A DNA stretch of 64,000 nt, from NCBI GenBank assembly GCA_029054245.1, contig JAIDFQ010000016.1, positions 1-64,000 of the forward strand, in the 5' to 3' direction. The notes under the pieces were generated by a model. The model was not told the DNA's origin. It was given only the letters and a program-made list of their open reading frames with translations, and searched no databases. Shown here piece after piece: positions 41,834-51,481 of this stretch (its first letter is position 1; the number at the start of each line of letters is the position of its first letter). Made by a program: the position numbers and the translations under genes. Source of the stretch: Lachnospiraceae bacterium. GTDB lineage: Bacteria; Bacillota; Clostridia; Lachnospirales; Lachnospiraceae.

Positions 41834-43312
41834 TTATACTAAAACCCTAGTAAGGGGTATTTTTACCGTAAATACCGTTCCTTCACCTTCAACGCTTTCT
41901 GCCTTGATAGAGCCTCTATGGAGCAGCACTGCACTTTTTGTGATGGCAAGACCTAAGCCAGTCCCCCCAATCTCCCTTGAATGCGACTTATCCACTCTGT
42001 AAAAGCGTTCGTAAATCTGACTTAAGGACTCTCCCGGAATGCCGATTCCAGTATCCGCCACCTCTACAGTGAAGAATTGATGGTCTGCGTCCAGCGTCAC
42101 ATCTACCTTTCCTTGTTCCTTATTGTATTTGATTGCATTTTCGACTAAATTTGTCAAAATCAAAGACATCTTCACTTCGTCCACTTCTGCAATGATTTCC
42201 CGCTTGCTGATTAAAGTCACTTCAATATTCTTCTTTCTTGCAATCGGGCGAAGCCGTTTTAAAATAATTTCCGCCAAATCATTGATGTTGATTACGCCGA
42301 TATTCAGCTGCGCCGCCGATTTATCCAATTTTACCAATGCCAGAAGATCATTAATGATTTTGTCTTCCCTCTCTATTTCTTCTGCAATATCCACCATGAA
42401 CTCCTGATAAAGTTCCGCAGGAACATCCTGCTGTGCCAGCAGCGAATCCGCCAGTACCTTGACCGAGGTAATCGGCGTCTTAAGTTCATGGGACACGTTT
42501 GCCACAAATTCCTTTCTGGAATCATCCAACGCCTTCATCCTTTCCAAGAGGCTATTGAAGGCATCCACAATATGCTCCGTTTCCAGATAATCCGGTACGG
42601 ACACCGGCTCGTTGGTATATCCTTCCTTCACTTCGCTGATTGCCTTCGAGACCCGGTCAAAGGGTCTAATCAGAATCTGTGCCAGAATAAGGGCAATGGC
42701 AAAAATGCAGAAAACCATAATGATTTCGACAATAAGCGCTTTCCTGTTAAGAAGCTCCATGGTATTTACAATACTGTCCGTAGAGACGCTGGTAAGCATC
42801 ACGCCTCTCACCACTTCTGTCCCTTCTGGCACTTCCGCTGTCGCCATCTGCGCTGAAACTGTCTCTACAATCGGGACCGTAATCTCAATAAACCCATTGA
42901 CGGCATCATAATTCACTGTATTGACGCCCTTCATGCAGCGGATGACCTCTTCGGAGATGATCGTCTTCCCCTCGCTGATGGCGTATGTATCTTTCACCAC
43001 CTTTAGATTTCCATTGATGATTAGCACCCGCCCATTGTACAGATTGGAAAGCTGCTCAAGCTCAGCCCCTATCATCTCCGATGAGGTATCCTGCAGGTAA
43101 TTATATGTAATCAGGTGATTTGCAATGATTCTAAGCTGTGTCTGCACATCCGAGGTCCGCACATCCACTGCACGGCTTTCGTAATTTTCCAGAATCCCCA
43201 CACGCACAAAAATACTGGGAATGCTTCCCACAAGAAATATAATGACGAACAGGCGGACCTTAAGACTCCGCCATATCTTCAAATTTTTAAGAATTGCTTT
43301 TATATCAGCCAT
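41834..43312 (-). CDS. Sensor histidine kinase (WalK-like)
   Basis: The 492-residue protein has a transmembrane helix near residue 25, an extracytoplasmic domain of about 150 residues, a second helix (ALIVEIIMVFCIFAIALIL), a HAMP domain (RPFDRVSKAISEVKEGY), then H-box (ANVSHELKTPITSVK), N-box (NLVENAIKYNKE), G1 (VADTGIGIPGES) and G2 (GGTGLGLAITK). No PAS domain is clear between HAMP and H-box, unlike classic WalK. It is 36 nt downstream of its regulator gene. Confidence 0.9.
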   Translation of the reverse strand: MADIKAILKNLKIWRSLKVRLFVIIFLVGSIPSIFVRVGILENYESRAVDVRTSDVQTQLRIIANHLITYNYLQDTSSEMIGAELEQLSNLYNGRVLIINGNLKVVKDTYAISEGKTIISEEVIRCMKGVNTVNYDAVNGFIEITVPIVETVSAQMATAEVPEGTEVVRGVMLTSVSTDSIVNTMELLNRKALIVEIIMVFCIFAIALILAQILIRPFDRVSKAISEVKEGYTNEPVSVPDYLETEHIVDAFNSLLERMKALDDSRKEFVANVSHELKTPITSVKVLADSLLAQQDVPAELYQEFMVDIAEEIEREDKIINDLLALVKLDKSAAQLNIGVININDLAEIILKRLRPIARKKNIEVTLISKREIIAEVDEVKMSLILTNLVENAIKYNKEQGKVDVTLDADHQFFTVEVADTGIGIPGESLSQIYERFYRVDKSHSREIGGTGLGLAITKSAVLLHRGSIKAESVEGEGTVFTVKIPLTRVLV

Positions 43313-43348
43313 AACCGGCACTGCCTTTCAAGTCCGCGTTTACTTATG

Positions 43349-44029
43349 TTACGCAAAATAATAGCCCACGCCCCATTTTGTGTGTACATACTTAGGCTCC
43401 GAAGGGTTCTGCTCAATCTTCTCCCGAAGTCTTCTGATATGTACATCCACAGTCCGGACATCTCCCGGATAATCATTTCCCCACACTAACTTCAAGAGAT
43501 TTTCTCTGCTGTACACCTTATTGACATTCACAACAAGCAACTCTAACAGTTCAAATTCTTTTGCCGTCAAATTAATTTCTTTACCTGCCACGTATACCCT
43601 CCTGCCGTCGCAGTCAAGCCTCATATCCCCACTTTCGATAATTTTTGCCGTTTCCTTCGGCTTGGGGGAAGTACGCCTTATAATTGCTTTGATTCTTGCC
43701 TTGACCTCCAGAATGTTAAATGGTTTTGTAATGTAGTCATCTGCGCCGTATTCAAGCCCCAGAATCTTATCCATATCTTCTCCTTTGGCAGTTAACATAA
43801 CAATCGGAACACTGGAAAATTCTCTTGTCTGCTGACAGACTTCAAATCCTGTAAGCTTAGGGAGCATCACATCCAGCAGTATGATATCGTATTCCTTCTC
43901 CTTAATCATTTTAAGCGCTTCCTCACCGTCATAGGCGCAGTCCACTTCCATTCCATCCTGTTCTAAGCTAAAGCGTATCCCCTTTACAATCAGCTTTTCA
44001 TCATCTACAACAAGCACTTTTTTCGCCAT
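43349..44029 (-). CDS. OmpR-family response regulator (WalR-like)
   Basis: The 226-residue protein has a receiver domain (VDDEKLIVKGI, phospho-acceptor Asp in IILLDVMLPKL near residue 54, Lys in YITKPFN near 103) and a winged-helix output domain (LTAKEFELLELLV, YPGDVRTVDVHIRRLREKIE, TKWGVGYYFA), similar to WalR/PhoP. It is the first gene of the operon with the kinase and GerMN lipoprotein. GGTGG precedes the ATG. Confidence 0.9.
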   Translation of the reverse strand: MAKKVLVVDDEKLIVKGIRFSLEQDGMEVDCAYDGEEALKMIKEKEYDIILLDVMLPKLTGFEVCQQTREFSSVPIVMLTAKGEDMDKILGLEYGADDYITKPFNILEVKARIKAIIRRTSPKPKETAKIIESGDMRLDCDGRRVYVAGKEINLTAKEFELLELLVVNVNKVYSRENLLKLVWGNDYPGDVRTVDVHIRRLREKIEQNPSEPKYVHTKWGVGYYFA

Positions 44030-44056
44030 ATTATCATTCCCACCTTATTTAAATAA

Positions 44057-44728
44057 CTACACAGTAATGCTGTCCTTTATCTTTTCAAACAGCCCATTCT
44101 TTATCCCCTCAACGTTCATTATATCTTCCTTTTTTTCAAACAGTCCATTCTTTTCCCGATAGGCAATGATACTCTTCGCCTTGCTGCTCCCTACGCCCGG
44201 AAGGGTACACAAAAGTTCCTCTCCCGCCGTATTAATATTTACAGGAAAATCCTTTTCGCCAGCATCCCCTGTACCGGAATTTTCCCAATAATTCATCCTT
44301 CCGGTTTCTTCCACCTCAGTTTTGGTCGGTATATAAATCTTCATTCCGTCCGAAACCTGATCTGCCTGATTTAAATAATCCTGATCCGCATCCTCCCTAA
44401 ATCCGCCTGCCTTCTCAACTGCCTGATAGATCCGGCTTCTATCTTCCAGTGTATATACGCCCGGCTCTTTCACCGCACCGCAGATATGTACTACGCAGTA
44501 TTGTACCTTAGGAATCTCTTTGGTGCCATCATCTGTTTCTGACAACTGTATGAAGGCATTTTCCTTCATTGCTTCTGCCGCATCTTTAGGTTCCTCTGCA
44601 TCCGATTCCGCATCAGTGGCAGGAAGGAGCAGTAATTCCTCCTGCTCCTTTTCCTTCTTTTCACAACCTAAAAGTATACAGAAAAATACAACTAAAATTC
44701 CTGCTGCCAGTCCGTAATTTTTCTTCAT
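44057..44728 (-). CDS. ComEA-like lipoprotein: SLBB plus helix-hairpin-helix
   Basis: The 223-residue protein starts with a lipobox (CILLGCEKK, Cys near residue 22), an acidic linker, an SLBB domain (VHICGAVKEPGVYTLEDRSR) and a C-terminal helix-hairpin-helix DNA-binding domain (VNINTAGEELLCTLPGVG). ComEA binds double-stranded DNA outside the membrane for ComEC. Most ComEA proteins carry a transmembrane helix; here a lipid anchor replaces it. It has AGG upstream of the ATG and lies 27 nt before the regulator gene, in one run with the sensory operon. Confidence 0.85.
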   Translation of the reverse strand: MKKNYGLAAGILVVFFCILLGCEKKEKEQEELLLLPATDAESDAEEPKDAAEAMKENAFIQLSETDDGTKEIPKVQYCVVHICGAVKEPGVYTLEDRSRIYQAVEKAGGFREDADQDYLNQADQVSDGMKIYIPTKTEVEETGRMNYWENSGTGDAGEKDFPVNINTAGEELLCTLPGVGSSKAKSIIAYREKNGLFEKKEDIMNVEGIKNGLFEKIKDSITV

Positions 44729-44819
44729 CGTTATCTCCTTTCTGCTATACAGAAAGCCCCTTATAACGATACCATTTTATTGTAAAGTAAATCAGATGGA
44801 TTGACAAGCCAAATGTTCA

Positions 44820-45251
44820 CTATTTCCATTTGAAAATTACAATTCCAGCTATCGCCACCAGCATTCCGACAATTTTTCTCCATTCAAGAGGTTGCTTTTC
44901 CACGCCGAATAATCCCAGCAGCTCAATGACATAAGCGATGATGAGCTGGGCGATTACGATCAACATGACCGCTCTTGCCGGTCCCAACATTTCCATACTT
45001 TTGATTACCGTATAAGTAATAAATGCACCTATAGCGCCTCCAAGCAGCATATACTTGGGCTCCACCTTAAACAGCGTTCCAAAGGAAGAACGGTCCGTGA
45101 TAAGCCATGCACAAAGACACACCAAAAGCGCCGTAAACTGAACAAAGGCATTAGCAACCCAGATACCTGAAGTCTTGGTCACCTGCGTATTGAATACACC
45201 CTGAATGCTCATCAGGGCACCCGATATAAGTGCAATAAAAAATCCAATCAT
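44820..45251 (-). CDS. DMT-superfamily small membrane protein (DUF606/YdcZ-like)
   Basis: The 143-residue protein has five transmembrane helices (IGFFIALISGALMSIQGVFN; YMLLGGAIGAFITYTVIKSM; ARAVMLIVIAQLIIAYVIEL) and ends in GMLVAIAGIVIFKWK. It matches the five-helix DMT type thought to work as pairs or homodimers. The substrate is unknown. GGAGG precedes the ATG. It stands between the ComEA-like gene and the solute-binding protein gene, each about 80-90 nt away. Confidence 0.78.
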   Translation of the reverse strand: MIGFFIALISGALMSIQGVFNTQVTKTSGIWVANAFVQFTALLVCLCAWLITDRSSFGTLFKVEPKYMLLGGAIGAFITYTVIKSMEMLGPARAVMLIVIAQLIIAYVIELLGLFGVEKQPLEWRKIVGMLVAIAGIVIFKWK

Positions 45252-45331
45252 ATGAGCCTCCTTAACACGTTTCGTTAATTCATGATGCCCATATGATTGG
45301 AAAATTATTCATAACACCAAATCGATTAAAT

Positions 45332-46834
45332 TTACTCTTCTGCTTCTTCCTGTGTGTCGCCCACTTCCTCCTGATATGCTTCCTCTTCTGACTCTTTAGG
45401 TTCCTCCAGATACGTTTCCTCGTAGGCTGTTCCGGTCACCTGTGACATAATCTGCTCAGACAATTCTTTTAGCTTATCATTGGCATCCGCGCCATTCCAG
45501 ATCTGTGAAAATGCCACCTCCAGCTTTACCCAGAAGTTGCTTGTCTCGATCATTTTCGGCATGGAGACGGACTGCTCATACTCTTGTGCAAATTTATCCA
45601 GCGCTTCATAGCCATAATCCACACCCTTTGCTGCCGAAACTTTCCCCGTCCTTGCATAGAGAATATCATTATACTCTGCGGTCAGGAAATAAGCAAAATC
45701 ATTAGCATCTTCCCTGTTTTCCGAATATCCATTTATGACCACACAACTTGTCATAGAAAGAGAACGTGTCTTCCTGCTTTCATCTATATCCGGCGTCAGC
45801 GCAATGTCATAATCATACTCAAACAGACCATCCGCCTTCGCTTGTTCCAGCTTGAACACTGCATCCGTGGTGGCCATCGTAAAAACCATTTTTCCTTCCA
45901 TAAACTCATCCAATATCGCTTCATAATCGCTTTTGCTCGTGTCAATGGAAAAGAATTGGTTCAAATCCTGATAAACACGCAGACTTGCAATGGCATCCAG
46001 ATTATAGATATCGATCTGAGAGGTGTCCCAACCGGCTTCCCCTCCCATTTTAATAGAATTTCCCACAAAAAAGTAATTATAGAAAATGTCCGTGACATCC
46101 CATTTAAAGACACCTTCCACCTGCTGGGGTGCATCATAATTATCAGCAAAAGTTTCTATATCCAGAATCGTCGTTGGAAGGAGCTCCTGCACCTTTGCAT
46201 CAACCTGCTCTTCTGTAAATAAAGGTTCCTGTTCTGGCTCCGACCCAGATTCCTCTTCTTTGTTCTGCTCGATCCGCTCCTGGGCCGCCTCGCCCTCCGC
46301 CTGATCTATTTCTGCTTCCAGTTGGCTTCTCGCCATATCCCTAAGATACGTCTTGTTATACAAAAGGGAACTGGTCTCAAAATAGAAAGGATATCCCACA
46401 ATCTTATCTTTATAAGATGCTGCCTTAAGTCCCGTTCCGATATAGACATCCTCCATGGCATCCCCCCTAGGCTTTACTTCACTTGCAAGCCCGGCAAGGC
46501 ACGCCTTTTCCAGCGAATCATGGCTGATGATATATAAATCCGGCGCGCTGTTTTCAAGTGAAGCCTGGTTGATTTTTTCCAAGTATTCCAACCCCGATTC
46601 CAATATCGGTACAATCCGCACATCATGGGTTTCATTATAAGTAACCGCCGCACCGCTCAAGTAAGACGTAAGGGCTTCATCCGTATACCAAAGATAAATG
46701 GTCTCCTTTTCTCCTGTAAATATGGTATCCTCCTTTTTTTCGCTTACCTCCCTGCCTGATCCGGCTACGATGAAAGTAATCGCTGCGGCTATAGCAATCA
46801 TCCCGACTGCCGTAAGTCGTTTTTTCAGACTCAT
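45332..46834 (-). CDS. Orphan extracellular solute-binding protein
   Basis: The 500-residue protein has a signal-like N-terminus (AVGMIAIAAAITFIVAGSG) and a family-1 solute-binding fold (TIYLWYTDEALTSYLSGAA, VGYPFYFETSSLLYNK, ALTPDIDESRKTRSLSMTS). The position expected for a lipobox Cys reads AGSG, so it lacks a lipid anchor and may stay attached by its helix. Acidic insertions occur (near residue 190 and at the C-terminus). GGAGTAAAG precedes the ATG. It starts 14 nt after argD and no permease or ATPase gene is near. Confidence 0.78.
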   Translation of the reverse strand: MSLKKRLTAVGMIAIAAAITFIVAGSGREVSEKKEDTIFTGEKETIYLWYTDEALTSYLSGAAVTYNETHDVRIVPILESGLEYLEKINQASLENSAPDLYIISHDSLEKACLAGLASEVKPRGDAMEDVYIGTGLKAASYKDKIVGYPFYFETSSLLYNKTYLRDMARSQLEAEIDQAEGEAAQERIEQNKEEESGSEPEQEPLFTEEQVDAKVQELLPTTILDIETFADNYDAPQQVEGVFKWDVTDIFYNYFFVGNSIKMGGEAGWDTSQIDIYNLDAIASLRVYQDLNQFFSIDTSKSDYEAILDEFMEGKMVFTMATTDAVFKLEQAKADGLFEYDYDIALTPDIDESRKTRSLSMTSCVVINGYSENREDANDFAYFLTAEYNDILYARTGKVSAAKGVDYGYEALDKFAQEYEQSVSMPKMIETSNFWVKLEVAFSQIWNGADANDKLKELSEQIMSQVTGTAYEETYLEEPKESEEEAYQEEVGDTQEEAEE

Positions 46835-46848
46835 TCTTTACTCCATTT

Positions 46849-48045
46849 CTATTCTGCATCCAGACAGGTCTTTAAAATTGCTGTCATCTCATCTACATGT
46901 TCTTTTGTGATGATAAGGGGCGGCACAAACCGGATGATATCTGTCCCTGCATTAATCAGAATCAGCCCCCTGTCAAGTGCTTTTGTGATAATGTCCCCTA
47001 CCGGTCTGTTAAACACAAGCCCCTGCATCAGCCCGACACCACGTCTGGTTTCGATACAATCATATTCACTAACAAGCGCATCCAGTTTCTTTTCCAGATA
47101 GGCGCCCGTTTCTTTTACATTATCTATTATATGGTTCTCCTCAAATAAATCAAGTACAATATTTATTGCTGCCCCTGCCAGCGGATTTCCACCGTAAGTC
47201 GTGCCGTGATCGCCGCTTGTAAGGGAATTTGCACCCACTTGTTCCGTCAGCAGGAATGCCCCCACCGGAATACCGCAGCCAAGCGCTTTCGCAGTAGTCA
47301 TGATATCTGGTCTGATTCCATATTTCTGCCATGCATACATGTAGCCCGTCCGCCCCATGCCACACTGAATCTCATCAAGCACAAGCAGGATATCCTTTTC
47401 CTCGCAGAGCTTCTTGATGCTCTTCATAAATTCTTCCTCTGCCGGATAGATGCCGCCCTCTCCCTGCACCGTCTCAAATAAAATCGCGCAAGTCTTTTCA
47501 TTCACCTGCTCAAGCACGCTCTCAAAATCATTCATTTTTGCAAACCGGATATTTCCAATCATAGGTTCAAAGGCTTCCCGATACTTAGGATTGCCCGTTA
47601 CCGCCAATGCCCCAAAGGTACGCCCGTGAAAAGAATGCTCCATAGCAATGATTTCATGATCCGTCCTTCCGTCCTTTAAATAGGCATACTTGCGGGCTGC
47701 CTTTATGGCGCCTTCCACAGCCTCAGCCCCACTGTTGGTAAAAAAGACCCTGTCCATCCCAGAAACCTTTTTTATTTTCTTTGCCGCCTCTATGGCAGGC
47801 ATATTGTAATAATAATTGGAGGTATGGATTACTTTGTCAATTTGATCTTTTAAAGCATCGTTATATCTTTTGTTATTATACCCCAGCGCGAACACCGCAA
47901 TGCCTGCACAGAAATCAAGATATTTCTTCCCCTCGATATCATAAAGGTAAACGCCGTCTCCCTTATCCAAAACGACCTGATAACGATTATATGTATGCAG
48001 CAATGCCTTTTCGGCATCCTCTATATACTGTTCCATTGTTCCCAT
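46849..48045 (-). CDS. argD: Acetylornithine aminotransferase
   Basis: This 398-residue PLP enzyme transfers the amino group from glutamate to N-acetylglutamate semialdehyde in arginine synthesis. Landmarks are YLDFCAGIAVFALGYNN, FFTNSGAEAVEGAIKAARK, AMEHSFHGRTFGALAVTGN, LVLDEIQCGMGRTG and the PLP lysine in MTTAKALGCGIPVGAF. ATG 48045 follows GAGGGG; the next ATG is at 48036. It lies 19 nt after argB and is followed by the solute-binding gene, ending the arginine operon. Confidence 0.94.
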   Translation of the reverse strand: MGTMEQYIEDAEKALLHTYNRYQVVLDKGDGVYLYDIEGKKYLDFCAGIAVFALGYNNKRYNDALKDQIDKVIHTSNYYYNMPAIEAAKKIKKVSGMDRVFFTNSGAEAVEGAIKAARKYAYLKDGRTDHEIIAMEHSFHGRTFGALAVTGNPKYREAFEPMIGNIRFAKMNDFESVLEQVNEKTCAILFETVQGEGGIYPAEEEFMKSIKKLCEEKDILLVLDEIQCGMGRTGYMYAWQKYGIRPDIMTTAKALGCGIPVGAFLLTEQVGANSLTSGDHGTTYGGNPLAGAAINIVLDLFEENHIIDNVKETGAYLEKKLDALVSEYDCIETRRGVGLMQGLVFNRPVGDIITKALDRGLILINAGTDIIRFVPPLIITKEHVDEMTAILKTCLDAE

Positions 48046-48064
48046 TTTATTTTGCCCCTCTCTT

Positions 48065-48967
48065 TCAATCATCCTGTCCGCAAAGCTTCTTGTCCTCATC
48101 GCGGAGAATCATGGTTCCCACACCTTCATTGGTAAAGATTTCAAGAAGCAGGCAATGCAAAATACGTCCGTCCAAGATATGCACCCTGTTTACTCCGTTT
48201 TTCACCGCAGAGGTACAGTTTCCAAGCTTTGGCAGCATCCCTCCGCCAATCAGCCCGTCCAAGATAAGAGCATCTGCGTCAGATACGGTAATCCGGGGAA
48301 TAAAAGAAGTCTTATCATTGATATCCCTGTACAGTCCTTCAATATCTGTCAGGAATACCAGCTTATCCGCCCCTACCGCCTTTGCGATGGCACATGCAGC
48401 ATCATCCGCATTGATATTATAAGTTTCAAAGTGTTCATCCAGCCCAATGGGCGCTACAATGGGAAGAAAATCTTTTTCCAGAAGGTCATATAAAATCTTA
48501 GGATTGACATTTTTGATATCTCCCACAAAACCGATATCCTCACCCTCCGAGTACTTCTTGTCCACCCCGATCAGACCGCCGTCTTTGCCACTGATTCCCA
48601 CCGCCTTCACGCCAAGCTCCTGTACCATGGTGACAAGCCTTTTATTCACTCTGCCAAGCACCATCTCCGCAATTTCCATGGTCTCTTCATCCGTCACCCG
48701 AAGCCCGTTCACAAATTTTGCTTCCTTTCCTACCTTGCCCACCCAGCGGCTGATTTCCTTACCGCCTCCGTGAACGATAATGGGCTTAAAACCAACCAGC
48801 TTAAGCAACGTCACATCCTTGATGACATTCTTTTGCAGTTCCTCATTGCTCATGGCAGAGCCGCCATACTTGACCACGATGATCTTCCTGTTGAATTTCT
48901 GTATATAAGGAAGGGCCTCAATCAAAACCTCTGCCTTTTTCAATACTTCCTGAATATCCTTGCTCAT
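48065..48967 (-). CDS. argB: Acetylglutamate kinase
   Basis: The 300-residue enzyme phosphorylates N-acetylglutamate with ATP, the second step of arginine synthesis. Visible: [52 protein letters not shown], and the C-terminal [20 protein letters not shown] 48967 with GGAAGAG upstream gives the usual family length; upstream in-frame starts exist. The region between argJ and argB overlaps little; the two are co-transcribed. Confidence 0.94.
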   Translation of the reverse strand: MSKDIQEVLKKAEVLIEALPYIQKFNRKIIVVKYGGSAMSNEELQKNVIKDVTLLKLVGFKPIIVHGGGKEISRWVGKVGKEAKFVNGLRVTDEETMEIAEMVLGRVNKRLVTMVQELGVKAVGISGKDGGLIGVDKKYSEGEDIGFVGDIKNVNPKILYDLLEKDFLPIVAPIGLDEHFETYNINADDAACAIAKAVGADKLVFLTDIEGLYRDINDKTSFIPRITVSDADALILDGLIGGGMLPKLGNCTSAVKNGVNRVHILDGRILHCLLLEIFTNEGVGTMILRDEDKKLCGQDD

Positions 48968-49011
48968 TTTCTCTTCCAGCTCCATTCTAAAATATTTTCC
49001 CACATCATCTT

Positions 49012-50235
49012 CTAGCTCCTGTAATCCGCGTTTATTTTTACATAATCGTAGGTCAGATCGCATCCCCATGCGGATGCCTCTTCCGTCCCCATCTTCATAT
49101 CCACGATTACCCTTACTAAAGGCTCCGACAAGATTTTTCCTGCCTCCTCCTCACTATAAGCAGCCGCCACGCCGTCTTTATAAATTTGAATCCTTCCGGC
49201 TTCTCCTTCAAAGAAAAGTTCAATCTTTTCCGGGTCAAATAAAACCCCTGAATAGCCCAGCGCACACAGAATCCTGCCCCAATTGGCGTCATGCCCGTAA
49301 ATAGCCGCCTTCGTCAGACTTGAGCAGATTACAGACTTACTTAAAATCCGTGCATCCTCCTTTGTCGCCGCCCCAATTACCTTTGTCTCAAAGAGCGCTG
49401 TAGCCCCTTCGCCATCACCAGCCATCATCTTGGCAAGGGTCTCGTTGACGTAATGAAGCGCCTCTTTAAAAGCTTCATATTCCTGGGTTCCATCCTGAAT
49501 TTCAGGATTTCCCGCCATTGCATTTGCCATCACAAGGAGCGTGTCATTGGTGGAGGTATCTCCGTCTACAGAAATCATGTTAAAAGTATCTTTCACATCC
49601 TCCTTCACCGCTTTCGTAAGAAGCTCCTTTGAGATTACCGCATCTGTAGTCACAAATGCAAGCATGGTGCACATGTTGGGATGAATCATGCCCGATCCCT
49701 TACACATACCGCCTAAGGTAACTTTTACACCCTTTACATCAATTTCCACCGCTGCCTGCTTAGAGCGTGTGTCGGTAGTCATGATTGCCTCTGCCGCCTG
49801 TGTTCCGGCATCCAGCGTGTCCGCTTTTGCTTTGGCAAGCTTTTCAATTCCCGCCTCGATTTTCTCAATGGGAAGCTGCATGCCTATGACACCAGTGGAT
49901 GCCACAAGCACGGATTCCTCTGGTACGCCAAGCGCGCCTGCTGCCCGGGCTGCCGTTCTCTTACAGTATCCATAGCCTTCCTGCCCTGTACAGGCATTGG
50001 CAATTCCCGCATTGATAATCACTGCCTGTCCGTAGGGGGATTCCTCCACTACCTTCTTGTCCCATAAAACAGGAGCTGCCTTCACCACATTACTGGTAAA
50101 AGTTCCCGCCAGCACGCAGGGCTTTCTGCTGTAAATAATCGCCATGTCCTTCCTATCCTTATATTTTATGGCTGCTTCCACGCCTGCTGCCTCAAATCCT
50201 TTTGCGGCGGTCACACCGCCTGTCCTTATCTTCAT
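49012..50235 (-). CDS. argJ: Glutamate N-acetyltransferase/amino-acid acetyltransferase
   Basis: The 407-residue enzyme moves the acetyl group from N-acetylornithine to glutamate, closing the acetyl cycle. [20 protein letters not shown] opens the protein; the self-cleavage site is visible as [15 protein letters not shown] (Thr nucleophile near residue 188), typical for the Ntn-fold family. AAAGAGG precedes ATG 50235. Such ArgJ can be monofunctional or bifunctional; sequence alone does not tell. A GNAT gene lies just upstream with a 41-nt gap from this start. Confidence 0.94.
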   Translation of the reverse strand: MKIRTGGVTAAKGFEAAGVEAAIKYKDRKDMAIIYSRKPCVLAGTFTSNVVKAAPVLWDKKVVEESPYGQAVIINAGIANACTGQEGYGYCKRTAARAAGALGVPEESVLVASTGVIGMQLPIEKIEAGIEKLAKAKADTLDAGTQAAEAIMTTDTRSKQAAVEIDVKGVKVTLGGMCKGSGMIHPNMCTMLAFVTTDAVISKELLTKAVKEDVKDTFNMISVDGDTSTNDTLLVMANAMAGNPEIQDGTQEYEAFKEALHYVNETLAKMMAGDGEGATALFETKVIGAATKEDARILSKSVICSSLTKAAIYGHDANWGRILCALGYSGVLFDPEKIELFFEGEAGRIQIYKDGVAAAYSEEEAGKILSEPLVRVIVDMKMGTEEASAWGCDLTYDYVKINADYRS

Positions 50236-50276
50236 ATGTTCCTCTTTCCGTGCCTTTAGCACTTTAATTTTTCGGC

Positions 50277-50723
50277 TCACCTATTATATTTCACAATGTT
50301 TTCTTTATTTAAGATAAAATCATAATAATTCAAATCTTCTCTCTTTGTCCATCCTATTTCATTCCAGAATGCATTTCCAATATCATTTGCCGTAAAAGCA
50401 ATCAGGGAAACTTTGCTAATCTGCTCCTTCTCAAGTGCCTTCATACAGTGAACTACCATTTGTTTTCCAATCCCCCGCATACGGTAATCCTCATGAACAC
50501 ACACATGATACAGACAGCCTCGCCTGCCGTCATGACCGCAGAGAATGCTTCCTACGATTTTCCCGTCCTCCACGGCGACCACGCTGGAAGTGGGATTGCG
50601 TTTTAAGAACCGCTCTACCCCTTCCTTTGCATCATCAATACTTCTTATGGCAAAGCCTTTTATACTCATCCAAAGTGTATGCACCCCTTCATAATCCGCT
50701 AATGTCATTGTCCTGATTTCCAT
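50277..50723 (-). CDS. GNAT acetyltransferase in the arginine operon
   Basis: The 148-residue protein has the GNAT core: SIDDAKEGVERFLKRNPTSS, VVAVEDGKIVGSILCGHDG, the acetyl-CoA loop HEDYRMRGIGKQMVVHCM and WNEIGWTKREDLNYY. GAGG precedes the ATG. It lies between a YbaK-like gene and argJ. The operon context allows an N-acetylglutamate-related role but the substrate cannot be read from sequence. Confidence 0.8.
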   Translation of the reverse strand: MEIRTMTLADYEGVHTLWMSIKGFAIRSIDDAKEGVERFLKRNPTSSVVAVEDGKIVGSILCGHDGRRGCLYHVCVHEDYRMRGIGKQMVVHCMKALEKEQISKVSLIAFTANDIGNAFWNEIGWTKREDLNYYDFILNKENIVKYNR

Positions 50724-50780
50724 ATAAATTCCTCTTTCCCTATATGCTCCATCTGTCAGGCATTTTTAAACACCGATATT

Positions 50781-51347
50781 TTAGCACTCTTCCCCCTCTA
50801 AATGCACGGTCCGGTAGTCATGTCCCACAAAGGGAAGAAACCTTGACAGCACATCTTCCGTCCTAATCCTTAAACTTGCCGTATTTACGCAAGGATGACA
50901 GCCTAAAAATTCTTCCTTCAGAATGTCTTCATCAATGAGAAGATTGACATGATTTTCCTTGTCATTCATCAGCCCCATAACGCTCACTGCCCCTGGCGCT
51001 ATATGAAGGTACTCCTCCATGAACGCCTCCGGTGCAAAAGAAAGCCGGGCGCTTCCAATCTGCTTTGACAACTCTTTGGTCTTGAATTTCTTTTCTCCCG
51101 GCATCAGAAGCAGGTAAAAAACTGTTTTCTGACTGTTGCATAAAAACAGATTTTTGCACATATGTATTCCCAGAATCTCATCCACACCCCTGCATGCCTC
51201 TATGGTAGCCATGGGGTCGTGATCCATTCTAAGAAAAGAGATGTCCAGCGCTTTAAGCAGCGCATACACCTTCATCTCCCTTTCCTGTCTTCCCTCACTG
51301 TTTGGAATATCTTCATACAAAGTCGCATCATGTATCAATTCATTCAT
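50781..51347 (-). CDS. YbaK/ProX-like aminoacyl-tRNA deacylase domain protein
   Basis: The 188-residue protein has the YbaK/EbsC fold: RMDHDPMATIEACRGVDEIL, HMCKNLFLCN, ELSKQIGSARLSFAPEAFM, and LIDEDILKEEFLGCHPCVNT with a conserved GCHP-like turn. These proteins clear mischarged tRNA, for example Ala-tRNA(Pro), or edit Pro/Ala mistakes. GAGAGGAC precedes ATG 51347. It lies between argC and the GNAT gene, so it is probably read with the arginine genes. Confidence 0.85.
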   Translation of the reverse strand: MNELIHDATLYEDIPNSEGRQEREMKVYALLKALDISFLRMDHDPMATIEACRGVDEILGIHMCKNLFLCNSQKTVFYLLLMPGEKKFKTKELSKQIGSARLSFAPEAFMEEYLHIAPGAVSVMGLMNDKENHVNLLIDEDILKEEFLGCHPCVNTASLRIRTEDVLSRFLPFVGHDYRTVHLEGEEC

Positions 51348-51481
51348 TTCAAAGTCCTCTCTGTCAGTCCCCATTTGCCCAAATCATAATATCCCACCCA
51401 GCCCATAGGCAGTTGAATACACATACCGCACATTATCTGCCAGTTCTTCTGTCCCCGGCTCCTGTCATTTTCTTACCTATA

